Position numbers and translations under genes: made by a program
Part shown: positions 34,511-42,237 of the stretch, piece after piece
Layout of the letters: each line of letters opens with the position of its first letter
How positions within the stretch are numbered: the stretch's first letter is position 1
The notes under the pieces: model-generated
Databases searched by the model: none
Seen by the model: only the letters and a program-made list of their open reading frames with translations
What the model was told of the DNA's origin: nothing
Source of the DNA: JACDAN01 sp963802375
Lineage (GTDB): Bacteria > Actinomycetota > Thermoleophilia > Gaiellales > Gaiellaceae
Direction: 5' to 3'
Assembly (NCBI GenBank): GCA_963802375.1
Contig: CAWDIJ010000010.1
Location: 434,001 to 498,000 of the forward strand
Length of the DNA: 64,000 nt

Positions 34511-34515
34511 GGGCC

Positions 34516-35397
34516 GTGCTCTTCGGCGGCCACGTCGGCGGTGGGGTCAAGGCGGCGCCGGAACGGGCGCAGTCGATCGGGGCGAACGCGCTGCAACTGT
34601 TCGTCCAGAGCCCGCGCGCCTGGCGCTTCCCGAATCACGACCCGGAGGTGCTCGCGTCGTTCGAAGGCCGTGCGCGAGCGGCCGGGATGGAGGCGTGGAT
34701 CGTCCACGCGATCTACCTCTGCAACCTCGCAAGCCCGGACGAGGAGATCTACGAAAAGTCCGTCTCGACCCTGCGGTCGACTGTGGAAACGGCCTGCGCG
34801 ATCGAGGCCGACGGCGTCGTCTTCCACGTCGGGTCGCACCTCGGTTCCGGGTTCGAGGCGGGCCTCGAACGGGCTGCGCCGGCGATCGAACAGGTGCTCG
34901 AGCGGTGCTCGGACACGACCTGGCTGCTGATCGAGAACTCGGCCGGGACCGGCGGAACGATGGGCCGCTCGATCGAGGAGATCGCCAAGTTGGTCGACCG
35001 GCTCGGGGCACACCCCCGCCTCGGCGTCTGCCTCGATTCCTGCCACCTGTGGGCGTCCGGCGTCGACGTGACCGACGCGGCCGCGTTCGATGCGCTTCTC
35101 GACGAGTTCGACGGGCTGATCGGGCTCGATCGGCTACGGGCGCTTCACGTCAACGACTCGGTCACCCCGCTCGGCTCGAACCGGGACCGCCACGCGAACC
35201 TCGAGGAGGGCCTCATCGGCGACGGTCTCGCGACGTTTCTCGGAAACCGACGGCTCCAGGACCTTCCGGCGGTCGTGGAGACCGAGGGCCAGCAGGGCAA
35301 GGGTGCCGACGAGCACGAGATCAGGAAGCTGCGGGAGCTCCACGCTGCCGGATCTCGCCGACGACGTGGTCGGCGTAAGGCCGGACGCGCGGCCTGA
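34516..35397 (+). CDS. nfo: Endonuclease IV (AP endonuclease)
   Basis: A 293-aa TIM-barrel enzyme that cuts DNA at abasic sites using three metals. Diagnostic stretches: FGGHVGGGVKAAPERA, GANALQLFVQSPRAW, VVFHVGSHLG, LLIENSAGTGGTMG, LGVCLDSCHLWASG, LHVNDSVTPLGSNRDRHANL. The C-terminus ends in a basic tail (SRRRRGRRKAGRAA) that lies antisense over the end of the convergent nucleotidyltransferase gene (77-nt overlap); typical family members stop before such a tail. Confidence 0.9.
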   Translation: MLFGGHVGGGVKAAPERAQSIGANALQLFVQSPRAWRFPNHDPEVLASFEGRARAAGMEAWIVHAIYLCNLASPDEEIYEKSVSTLRSTVETACAIEADGVVFHVGSHLGSGFEAGLERAAPAIEQVLERCSDTTWLLIENSAGTGGTMGRSIEEIAKLVDRLGAHPRLGVCLDSCHLWASGVDVTDAAAFDALLDEFDGLIGLDRLRALHVNDSVTPLGSNRDRHANLEEGLIGDGLATFLGNRRLQDLPAVVETEGQQGKGADEHEIRKLRELHAAGSRRRRGRRKAGRAA

Positions 35398-36088
35398 GAT
35401 CGTCCCAGCGCTCGTCCTCCTCGCCAAGGTAGATCGCCCGCGCGCGCGCCAGCACCTCGCGGTGCTCCGGCGGGAGGCGCCCGAGCGCCCAGTCGGCCGC
35501 GGCGTCCTTCGGGCCGATCTCGCCTGTCTCCATCGTCCGCCAGATGCGCGCAAGCGTCAGGACGGAGTTCCGCGTGTCGTCCTCGAGGCCGGGCACCACT
35601 TCGTCGACGTCGGCGAGCATCGCTCGAACGAGGTCGTCGGCCGGCACGGGGTCGAGAACCTCCGAGGCCGGGGGCCCGAGCAGCGGGCGGCTCGCCTGGA
35701 GCACCATCGTGAGGAGGAGCGCCACGTCCGGATTCGTCGTCGCGGGCAGGACCTCGAGCTCGCCGCTCTCGAGCCCCGCGCGCAGCCACTCGCCGAACTG
35801 GAGGTCGTAGCGCGGCGGGTAGCGCCAGGGCTTGACGTCCGGCTCCGCGACGATCGTCACCTCCACCGGCAGCGGGCGACCGGAGACCGCGAGCAGCCCC
35901 TCGACGAGCCGACGCTTCTCGTCTGGCGTCGTCGGCCGCTCGACGAGGACGAGGACGTCCAGGTCGCTCCGCGGCCGCAGCCCACCGGTCAGCGCGGAGC
36001 CATACAGGTACGCCCCGACCAGGGCATCCGCGACGACCTGACGGATCAGGCCGACGACCTGCTCGAGCTGTTCCTCGTGCGGAGTCGT
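35321..36088 (-). CDS. AadA-like aminoglycoside nucleotidyltransferase family protein
   Basis: About 255 aa. The nucleotidyltransferase motif YLYGSALTGGLRPRSDLDVLV, the third acidic position in VEVTIV, and WRYPPRYDLQFGEW, LTLARIWRTMETGEIGPKD and AADWALGRLPPEHR match ANT(3'')/(9) enzymes, which adenylylate streptomycin or spectinomycin. No ATG, GTG or TTG exists in frame near the expected N-terminus; ACG at 36088 gives the expected length and follows the upstream stop by a few bases. Either a rare start or a base error in the assembly. Confidence 0.8.
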   Translation of the reverse strand, partial: TTPHEEQLEQVVGLIRQVVADALVGAYLYGSALTGGLRPRSDLDVLVLVERPTTPDEKRRLVEGLLAVSGRPLPVEVTIVAEPDVKPWRYPPRYDLQFGEWLRAGLESGELEVLPATTNPDVALLLTMVLQASRPLLGPPASEVLDPVPADDLVRAMLADVDEVVPGLEDDTRNSVLTLARIWRTMETGEIGPKDAAADWALGRLPPEHREVLARARAIYLGEEDERWDDLRPRVRPYADHVVGEIRQRGAPAAS

Positions 36089-36092
36089 TGAC

Positions 36093-36515
36093 CTAGGCGC
36101 CGGCGCTCGGGCGGACCTGAGCGAAGACGCGGAAGCTCGGCTCGCCGACCGGCAGCTCGTGGAACTCCGGGTTGACGCACCCGAGCTCGTCGGCCCGCCC
36201 GGCGTACGTGCTCTCCACTTCCGCGCGGCACATCGGCAGCGGCTTGCGACTGGCCCGAACAGCACCGAAGCCCGGGGCACGGGCTTCGGCTTGCTCCAGG
36301 AGCTGGAGGTCGATCTCGACGGAGAAGATCCGCTGCATGCAGCCGACGTAGGTGCGGCCAACTTCCTCGAAGGCGTAGAGGAAGGGACACGATCGGGCGA
36401 GGCAGGCTGCCGGGTAGACGACCTTGTCGCAGTGCACGCCGCACCGGCGGCACTCGACCTCGTCCTGCGGGCGGAGCGGGAGGCTCCGTGGACGGGTCGT
36501 CGGCCGGGACGCCAT
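36093..36515 (-). CDS. Cys-rich protein, unknown function
   Basis: A 140-aa protein. The stretch VECRRCGVHCDKVVYPAACL followed by ARSCPFLYAFEEVGRTYVGC holds six Cys (Cys-x2-Cys-x3-Cys, then spaced Cys), enough for a zinc or Fe-S site. Two further Cys occur at about residues 100 and 118 in the C-terminal part. No family recognised. ATG at 36515 with CAAAAT 6 nt upstream; directly upstream of the nucleotidyltransferase gene (4-nt gap). Confidence 0.6.
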   Translation of the reverse strand: MASRPTTRPRSLPLRPQDEVECRRCGVHCDKVVYPAACLARSCPFLYAFEEVGRTYVGCMQRIFSVEIDLQLLEQAEARAPGFGAVRASRKPLPMCRAEVESTYAGRADELGCVNPEFHELPVGEPSFRVFAQVRPSAGA

Positions 36516-36592
36516 AGCTGGATTTTGTGTGACGGGTCCCTCGCTGCGCAAGACTTGACAGCGAAACCCGATCGCGCTAACAGCTCCCGGAC

Positions 36593-36613
36593 CAAGTAAC
36601 ACTCTGTTACTTG
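36593..36613. repeat. Palindrome 1 (CAAGTAACA-N3-TGTTACTTG)
   Basis: Perfect 9-bp arms with a 3-nt centre in the gap between the Cys-rich gene and the HAD gene. Nearly the same palindrome recurs 73 nt away. Confidence 0.7.
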
Positions 36614-36665
36614 CTCACCCTCGCCCCGCGACCCCGCTCGGCGTGAGCCCACAGGCGCCCGAGCC

Positions 36666-36692
36666 GGCCAAGTAACACAGTGTTACTTGGCC
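36666..36692. repeat. Palindrome 2 (13-bp arms around AAGTAACAC)
   Basis: Perfect 13-bp arms with a single central A; the core is the same AAGTAACA/TGTTACTT as palindrome 1. It covers the TAA stop codon of the HAD gene. Could be a REP-like unit, a bidirectional terminator or a protein operator. Confidence 0.7.
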
Positions 36693-37408
36693 AAGAGGCG
36701 GTCGACGACGTTCACGACGTCCATCTGGGTGAAGGCCTGGAAGTCCGGCTCGGCGTCGACCGGCACGTCGTCGGCACGGAACCAGAGCGCCTGCACCGTC
36801 GTCATCCCGACCCGCGATGCACCCAGAACGTCGGCGTCCATGCGGTCGCCGACGAAGAGCGCGTCGCCCGCTTCGACCTCGACCTCCTCGAGCGCCCGCT
36901 CGAAGATCGCCGCGTGCGGCTTGCGCTTGCCCACCTCGGACGAGAGGACCACTGCGTCCACGCGCTCGACGAGTCCCTGTTGCTCGAGCACGGGCAGCAG
37001 GAGCCACTCCGGGCTCGCCGTGTTCGAGACCAGCGCGAGCTTGAGCCCTCGCGCGCGCAGCGCCTCGAGCAGCGCATGCGTCGAGGATGCGAGCGAGTAG
37101 TAGGAGGCCCAGACGTCATGCGAAGCCTGCAGGAAGAGCCGCAGGTCGTCGTCCTCGAGATCGACGCCGTGGTCCGCGAAGGACCGGCGCATCACCGCCG
37201 CGATGTCGATCTCGTCTTCGTCGGTCGGGAACAGCTCCGCCCCGTGGTCCGTGAGGTAACGCGTAAAGGCCTCGGCGGTCGGGAGACCCTCCCGCGCGAG
37301 CGCCGAGAGCCCGGCCGTGTGACCCTCGAGAGCGATCTCGTCGCTCCACTCGTCCTGCATGAGCGTCCCGCCCCAGTCGAAGAGGACTGCTTCGAGAGCT
37401 CGCTTCAG
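36683..37408 (-). CDS. HAD-superfamily hydrolase
   Basis: About 241 aa when read from CTG 37408. The catalytic motif I (VLFDWGGTL, Asp nucleophile) lies upstream of the first ATG (37360), so the true start must be earlier; the only suitable codon is CTG, placed 7 nt after a perfect AAGGAG ribosome site. Motif II LALVSNTASPEW, motif III region GKRKPHAAIF and motif IV LFVGDRMDADVLGA follow. A small-molecule phosphatase is likely. The 5' coding part lies within palindromic element A. Confidence 0.82.
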   Translation of the reverse strand: MKRALEAVLFDWGGTLMQDEWSDEIALEGHTAGLSALAREGLPTAEAFTRYLTDHGAELFPTDEDEIDIAAVMRRSFADHGVDLEDDDLRLFLQASHDVWASYYSLASSTHALLEALRARGLKLALVSNTASPEWLLLPVLEQQGLVERVDAVVLSSEVGKRKPHAAIFERALEEVEVEAGDALFVGDRMDADVLGASRVGMTTVQALWFRADDVPVDAEPDFQAFTQMDVVNVVDRLLAK

Positions 37409-37557
37409 GATGCTGCTCCTTGCCAGGCTGCGATGGGTGGATGCCAGGCCCGGACGCAGGCCGCGTTCATATCCACTGATACGGGCGCGGCTGAGGACGA
37501 CGCCTGGCGCCGCCCAGCGCAGCCTGGCGAGTCAGCTTCATCCTGGAGCGAGCTCTC
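37394..37557. repeat. Long nested palindrome, copy A (164 nt)
   Basis: Outer arms 37394-37412 and 37539-37557 pair over 19 bp with one G-T position; a second layer GCCAGGCTGCG near 37422 pairs with CGCAGCCTGGC near 37519; the inner stem 37460-37473/37478-37491 closes on a 4-nt loop at CATATC-CACT-GATA. Copy A is clearly homologous to copy B at 48.6 kb. It spans the HAD start region and the promoter side of the cation exchanger gene. Confidence 0.85.
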
Positions 37558-37584
37558 AACACAGGTCGGTAGGGTAGGCGCCCG

Positions 37585-38625
37585 ATGGCGCGCCGGATCC
37601 TCTGGGCCTCGCTGGCCCTTGCGCCAGTCGCGATCGCCCTCCACTACCTCGCCGACATCGGCGACACCCCGGAGTTCATCCTCGCGTCCGCCGCGCTCGT
37701 TCCGCTCGCGTGGCTGATCGGGGAGGCGACAGAGCATGCGGCACACCACACGGGCCCCGGGATCGGCGGCTTCCTCAACGCGACGTTCGGGAATGCCCCG
37801 GAGCTGATCATCGCGCTGCTCGCCGTCCACGAGGGCCTCACGGAGGTCGTGCGCGGCTCGCTGACCGGAAGCGTCGTCGGCAACCTGCTGCTCGTCCTCG
37901 GCTTCTCGCTGCTGTTCGGCGGCCGGGGGGAGATCGACCGCCCGTCCAGCTTCCTCTCGATCGGGCTGGTCTTGTTCGCCGTGCTACTGCTCCTGATCCC
38001 GGCCGTGCCGAGCTGGGAGGGCGATCCCGAGCGGGATCTGATCGTCAACCTGTCGATTCCGGTCTCGATCGCGCTGCTGCTCGTCTACGTCGCCGCAACG
38101 TGGTTCTCCCTCCGACGGCACCGCCTGATGCACATCTCCGACGAGCCGGCAGAGATGGCCGGCTGGAGCTTCGGGACGGCGATGGCCGTCCTCGGGGTCG
38201 CCACCGTCGTCACGGCGCTGATCGCGGAGATCGTCGTCGGCTCGATCGACAAGTTCGCGGACGACGTCGGCCTGTCGGACTTCTTCGTCGCGGCTGTGAT
38301 CGTGGCGATCGTCGGGAACGCCGCCGAGCACGGGGGCGCCGTCGTCGTCGCGGCCCGCGGCCAGATCAAGCTGGCCGCCGAGATCGCGCTCGCCTCGAGC
38401 GCGCAGGTCGCCGTCTTCCTGATTCCTGCAGTCACCTTGCTCGCCCTGTTCATCGAGCCGCTCGCGCTCGGGTTCCGGCCCGTCGAGATCGGCGCGCTCG
38501 CGGTCGGCGCGTTGGTGACGGCGGCGCTCCTGGCGCAGGGCCAATCGAGCCGCGCGCGCGGGATTGCGCTGATCGCCGTCTACGTGGCCGTCGCCGTGGC
38601 GTTCTTCCTCGCCGGGGATCGCTAG
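37585..38625 (+). CDS. Calcium/proton (CAX-type) cation exchanger
   Basis: A 346-aa membrane protein with about eleven hydrophobic helices. The two alpha repeats of the CaCA superfamily are plain: FLNATFGNAPELIIALLAV in the first half and AIVGNAAEHGGAVVVAA in the second, each with the essential Glu. A His-rich loop (ATEHAAHHTG) precedes the first. It should export Ca2+ (or another divalent ion) against protons. ATG at 37585; TAGGGT 9 nt upstream. Confidence 0.92.
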   Translation: MARRILWASLALAPVAIALHYLADIGDTPEFILASAALVPLAWLIGEATEHAAHHTGPGIGGFLNATFGNAPELIIALLAVHEGLTEVVRGSLTGSVVGNLLLVLGFSLLFGGRGEIDRPSSFLSIGLVLFAVLLLLIPAVPSWEGDPERDLIVNLSIPVSIALLLVYVAATWFSLRRHRLMHISDEPAEMAGWSFGTAMAVLGVATVVTALIAEIVVGSIDKFADDVGLSDFFVAAVIVAIVGNAAEHGGAVVVAARGQIKLAAEIALASSAQVAVFLIPAVTLLALFIEPLALGFRPVEIGALAVGALVTAALLAQGQSSRARGIALIAVYVAVAVAFFLAGDR

Positions 38626-39950
38626 GAACCGAACGCGGACGGCTCACGCGTGACCGGGTAGGTCGCGAAGTAGAGCTTCACGGGGACGCCGTCCTCGTCC
38701 CGGACGATCCGCAGGAGCTCACCCCGCTCGTACCCTCGGGCGACACGGTAGAGATCCTCGCCTTCGCGCTCGTAGACGGACCGGCCGAGATCCAGCCGGG
38801 CCCCCGGGAAGACCGACTCGAGCTTGCCGCCGCGGTAGGAGAAGACGATCGGATGGCCCTCGGAGAACCACTGGCCGAGGACGCCTTCCACCTCAGGCGG
38901 CGGCGCCTCGCCCGGCCGCCACTCTTCCTTGACCGGCCGGTAGGCGGCGGCGACAGCCTTGGAGAGCTCGATCCCGAGCGCGGAGATCGTCACGCCGGCG
39001 CCGTCGTTCGTGAGCACCGCGGCGCCCGTGCGCTTCGGCGGAAACGCGGAGACGTGAGCGAGGAACCCCGCGTGCGCGCCGTCGTGCCCGACGAAGACGT
39101 CGTCGCCGGTCCGATAGAGCGCGAACCCGAGCCCGTAGGCGAGCCGCCACTTCGTCAGGTCGACCATCGACTGGAACGTCGACATCTCCTGAACCGTCTC
39201 CTTGGAGACGACGGTTGGATCGGGGTCGGCGATGAACGCCGCCCAGCGGCAGAGGTCCTCGGCGGTGCTCCAGAGCTCGGCTGCGGGTGCCACCGCACGG
39301 CCCTCGATCACCGGCTCCAGCCGAGCAACGTCCGTGTATGGATGAACGAGGTAACCCACCGCCGACGGCTCGGCCGCGGTCCACGTCGTCCGGGTCATCC
39401 CGACCGGGCCGAGGACGTTCTCGGTGAGCTCCTCCTCCGCAGGTCGACCGCTGACCCGCGCGACGACCTCGCCGAGAAGCGAGTACGCGAGGTTCGAGTA
39501 GTGCCAGTACGCGCCGGGCGCGAGCGGCCTCTCGGCCTCGGCGAGCCGCGGCAGGAGCTCTTCGCGGGTCGGCATCTCGAGCGTCTCCCACACGTTTCCG
39601 GGCACCTCGCGCTGGAGGCCGGAGAGGTGCGAGAGCAGCCCGCGGATCGTCAGGCCGTGCTCGGCGCCCTCGAGATGCCGGTCGAGCTTGTCGTCGAGCG
39701 AGAGCCGTCCCTCGTCCCGGAGCCGCATGACGCCGACCGCCGTCACGGTCTTCGTGATCGAGGCGATCCGGTACTGGTGGTTCGGCGTCGCCTCTTCCCC
39801 ACTCTCGGCGTTCGCGAGCCCGACCGCTTCGCTCCAGACGACCTCGCCGTCGCGGACGGCCGCAGCGCTGACGCTTGGCAGCCGGTTCTCGGCCTGCGCC
39901 TCCCGGACAATCCCCGAGAGCTCGGCCGCGAGTCCTTCAGGCGCGGGCAA
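38622..39950 (-). CDS. Serine hydrolase of the beta-lactamase/AmpC-like family
   Basis: A 442-aa protein with the three class C-type motifs: SITKTVTAVGVM (Ser-x-x-Lys nucleophile), HYSNLAYSLLGEV (Tyr-x-Asn) and VGHDGAHAGF (His-x-Gly). No signal peptide is seen, so it is probably a cytosolic esterase or peptidase rather than a resistance enzyme. A C-terminal beta domain (IVFSYRGGKLESVFPG) resembles a lipocalin-like extension. TTG start at 39950 overlaps the threonine aldolase gene by 14 nt. Confidence 0.82.
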   Translation of the reverse strand: MPAPEGLAAELSGIVREAQAENRLPSVSAAAVRDGEVVWSEAVGLANAESGEEATPNHQYRIASITKTVTAVGVMRLRDEGRLSLDDKLDRHLEGAEHGLTIRGLLSHLSGLQREVPGNVWETLEMPTREELLPRLAEAERPLAPGAYWHYSNLAYSLLGEVVARVSGRPAEEELTENVLGPVGMTRTTWTAAEPSAVGYLVHPYTDVARLEPVIEGRAVAPAAELWSTAEDLCRWAAFIADPDPTVVSKETVQEMSTFQSMVDLTKWRLAYGLGFALYRTGDDVFVGHDGAHAGFLAHVSAFPPKRTGAAVLTNDGAGVTISALGIELSKAVAAAYRPVKEEWRPGEAPPPEVEGVLGQWFSEGHPIVFSYRGGKLESVFPGARLDLGRSVYEREGEDLYRVARGYERGELLRIVRDEDGVPVKLYFATYPVTREPSAFGS

Positions 39951-40980
39951 AGACTCCGAGCGCCTTCGGCAGGATCTCGATCGCCTGCTCGATGTCGTCG
40001 TCGGTGACGCCGAGATGCGTGACGGCCCGGAGCCGGGTCGGATGGATCGTCGCCGAGATGCCGACGCCGGCCTGATGCACCCGCTCGAGCGCCTCGGGCT
40101 GCGACAGCCCGAGCGGCTCGAGGTCGATCTGGACGAAGTTCGTCTCGACCTCGTCGGGATCGACCGGAAGTCCGGCAGCGGCGAGGCCGTCTCCGAGACG
40201 ACGGGCGCGCGCGTGGTCGTCTGCCAGCCGTTCGATGTTGTGCTCGAGCGCGTAGACGCCGGACGCCGCCACGATCCCCGCCTGGCGCATCGCGCCGCCG
40301 AACATGTGCTTGAAGCGGCGCGCGCGAAGCATCAGGTCGGACGAGCCGGCGACGACGGCGCCGAGTGGGCAGCCGAGGCCCTTCGAGAGGCAGATCGTCA
40401 CGGTGTCCGCGCGCTCCGAGATCCGTGAGGCCGGCACGCCGAGCGCAACGGCCGCGTTGAAGAGCCGCGCGCCGTCGAGGTGGAGCCGGAGGCCGAGCTC
40501 CCGGCAGCAGTCGATCACCGCGTCGAGCTCCTCCAGCGGCCACACTCGTCCGCCGGAGCTGTTGTGCGTGTTCTCGATCGAGACGATCCGCGTCTTCGGC
40601 GTGTGGAAGTCCTCGTACAGGCGTGCCGCGGAGCGGATCTGTTCGGCGCCGATCCGCCCGTTCTCGCCGACCAGCGGTCGCGTCATGAGGCCGGTAAAGG
40701 CTGCGGGACCGCCGAGCTCCGCTATCAGGACGTGGGAGTGCTCCTCGGCGAGCAGCTCGTCGCCCGCCTCGCCGTGGAGCCGGAGCGCGATCTCGTTCGC
40801 CATCGTCGCCGTCGGGAGGTAGACGGCCTCTTCCTGTCCGAGAAGCTCAGCCGCCCGCTGCTCGAGCCGGTTGACCGTCGGGTCTTCCCGCTTCTGCTCG
40901 TCCCCGACCTCGGCCGACGCGATCGCCTCGCGCATCGCGGGAGTCGGCTTCGTCTGCGTGTCCGACCGGAGATCGATCAC
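39937..40980 (-). CDS. ltaE: Low-specificity L-threonine aldolase
   Basis: A 347-aa fold-type I PLP enzyme splitting threonine or allo-threonine into glycine and acetaldehyde. VIDLRSDTQTKPTPAMREA at the N-terminus, LHLDGARLFNAA and CLSKGLGCPLGAVVAG with the Schiff-base Lys are typical. Glycine produced here could feed the nearby glycine cleavage operon (inference). GTG at 40980 with CAGAAT 6 nt upstream. Confidence 0.92.
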   Translation of the reverse strand: MIDLRSDTQTKPTPAMREAIASAEVGDEQKREDPTVNRLEQRAAELLGQEEAVYLPTATMANEIALRLHGEAGDELLAEEHSHVLIAELGGPAAFTGLMTRPLVGENGRIGAEQIRSAARLYEDFHTPKTRIVSIENTHNSSGGRVWPLEELDAVIDCCRELGLRLHLDGARLFNAAVALGVPASRISERADTVTICLSKGLGCPLGAVVAGSSDLMLRARRFKHMFGGAMRQAGIVAASGVYALEHNIERLADDHARARRLGDGLAAAGLPVDPDEVETNFVQIDLEPLGLSQPEALERVHQAGVGISATIHPTRLRAVTHLGVTDDDIEQAIEILPKALGVFARA

Positions 40981-41079
40981 GGCGGGATTCTGCCTGCCGC
41001 CATCAGGTAGAGGGCAGCGCCGGTCACTCCTACCGGCGATCACGGCGATGGTGGAGATCCTCCGCGCGCTCGCGCCGCG

Positions 41080-41610
41080 CTACGAGTCGGTGCGGAAGTC
41101 GGTCGCGGTGCGCCCGTCGTCGGTCGCGGCGTCCTGATCGGCGCCGTTCGCGACGAGCAGCTCGTAGAGCTCGTCGTTCCCGGTCTGCGCCGCGGCGTGG
41201 AGCGGCACGAACCCGCCCTCCTGCCGGGAGTTCGGGTCGGCGCCGTGCTCGAGGAGCACGCGCGCCACCGCCGTGTGCCCGCCGGCAGCCGCGCTGTGCA
41301 AGGGCTGCACGCGGAGGGGGTTTCTTGCGACCGCGCCCACATCCGCTCCGCGCCGGAGGAGCGCTTCCGCGACTGCCTCGTGTCCGAAGAACGCCGCAAG
41401 GTGGAGCGCCGTGAACCCGTCTGGGGACCAGCGACCAGCGGAGTCGCGCTCGGCGGAGACCACCTCCCGCAGCCGATCGAGGTCGCCCAACGCCGCCGCC
41501 TCGAAGAGCGTCAACTTGGGTCGACCGGCCAGCGTCGCGTCGACGGCCTCGCGATCGCCGCGGTAGAGGGCTTCGAGCAGCTCCGACTCCGGGCTCGGCA
41601 GGACGCTCAT
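41080..41610 (-). CDS. Ankyrin-repeat protein
   Basis: About 176 aa from ATG 41610 (ATG 41634 also possible). At least three ankyrin units are clear: GFTALHLAAFFGHEAVAEAL, QPLHSAAAGGHTAVARVLLE, FVPLHAAAQTGNDELYELLV, each followed by a GAD-type turn; weaker units precede them. A soluble protein-interaction module; partner unknown. GAGAAT lies 6 nt before the chosen ATG. Confidence 0.88.
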   Translation of the reverse strand: MSVLPSPESELLEALYRGDREAVDATLAGRPKLTLFEAAALGDLDRLREVVSAERDSAGRWSPDGFTALHLAAFFGHEAVAEALLRRGADVGAVARNPLRVQPLHSAAAGGHTAVARVLLEHGADPNSRQEGGFVPLHAAAQTGNDELYELLVANGADQDAATDDGRTATDFRTDS

Positions 41611-41666
41611 CTGCCCATTCTCACCGCTGGGCATCGTCTGGCTCGCCGCCGCCTGGGAGGATCCGG

Positions 41667-41762
41667 ATGCTCATCTTCATCCCCGCCGTCGCCGGCACGC
41701 TCTGGGTGCTCGTGCGGCGTCGCGGCGAACTGCCGGACGACACCGACCTGCTCTGGCGCTAG
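41667..41762 (+). CDS. 31-aa single-helix mini-protein
   Basis: ATG at 41667 has a GGGAGG ribosome site at an ideal 6-nt distance. One hydrophobic helix (MLIFIPAVAGTLWVLV) is followed by a charged tail (RRRGELPDDTDLLWR). The stop overlaps the convergent DUF4234 gene by 4 nt. Function unknown. Confidence 0.45.
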   Translation: MLIFIPAVAGTLWVLVRRRGELPDDTDLLWR

Positions 41763-42178
41763 CTCGCGAACACCCTCCAGACCCGGTTCAGGTTCGTTTG
41801 CGCGTACGGAACCTCGACCGGGAAGAAGATCAGCGCAATGAAGAAAAGCAGGAGCCCGAGGCCCGGGCTCGCCTTCGGCCCGACATCGGCGAGTTCCTGA
41901 GCGGTGCGAATCCGCTTGAACGTCCGATACATCGAAACAAACGGCGGAATGATCAGAAACCAACCGAGACTCACGGCAAGCAGCGAGAGCCAGGGATTCA
42001 CATCGATCGGATTACTGCCCGATTCCCCGCTCGCCCGGCCGAAATCACGAAGCTCGCGGTTGATGAAGTAGTACCAAAAGAGGTAGTAAATCCCCAGGGT
42101 GATGATGACGAGGAAGAACGCTCCCCAGGGGTGGCGGATCTTGGCGTAGGCGCCGCGAGCATTGACTTCGGTCGCCAT
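41759..42178 (-). CDS. DUF4234-type membrane protein
   Basis: A 139-aa protein with three hydrophobic segments: AFFLVIITLGIYYLFWYY, WLSLLAVSLGWFLIIPPFVS and LGLLLFFIALIFFPVEVPYA. The pattern HPWGAFFLVIITLGIYYLFW and VNPWLSLLAVSLG...PPFVSMYRT matches DUF4234, a family of small integral membrane proteins without assigned role. ATG at 42178. Confidence 0.75.
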   Translation of the reverse strand: MATEVNARGAYAKIRHPWGAFFLVIITLGIYYLFWYYFINRELRDFGRASGESGSNPIDVNPWLSLLAVSLGWFLIIPPFVSMYRTFKRIRTAQELADVGPKASPGLGLLLFFIALIFFPVEVPYAQTNLNRVWRVFAS

Positions 42179-42237
42179 CGGTCGGGCGACATTAACGGCT
42201 CGGCGGGACGGAGCGATGCGGCGCCGCGTGCTGCGGC

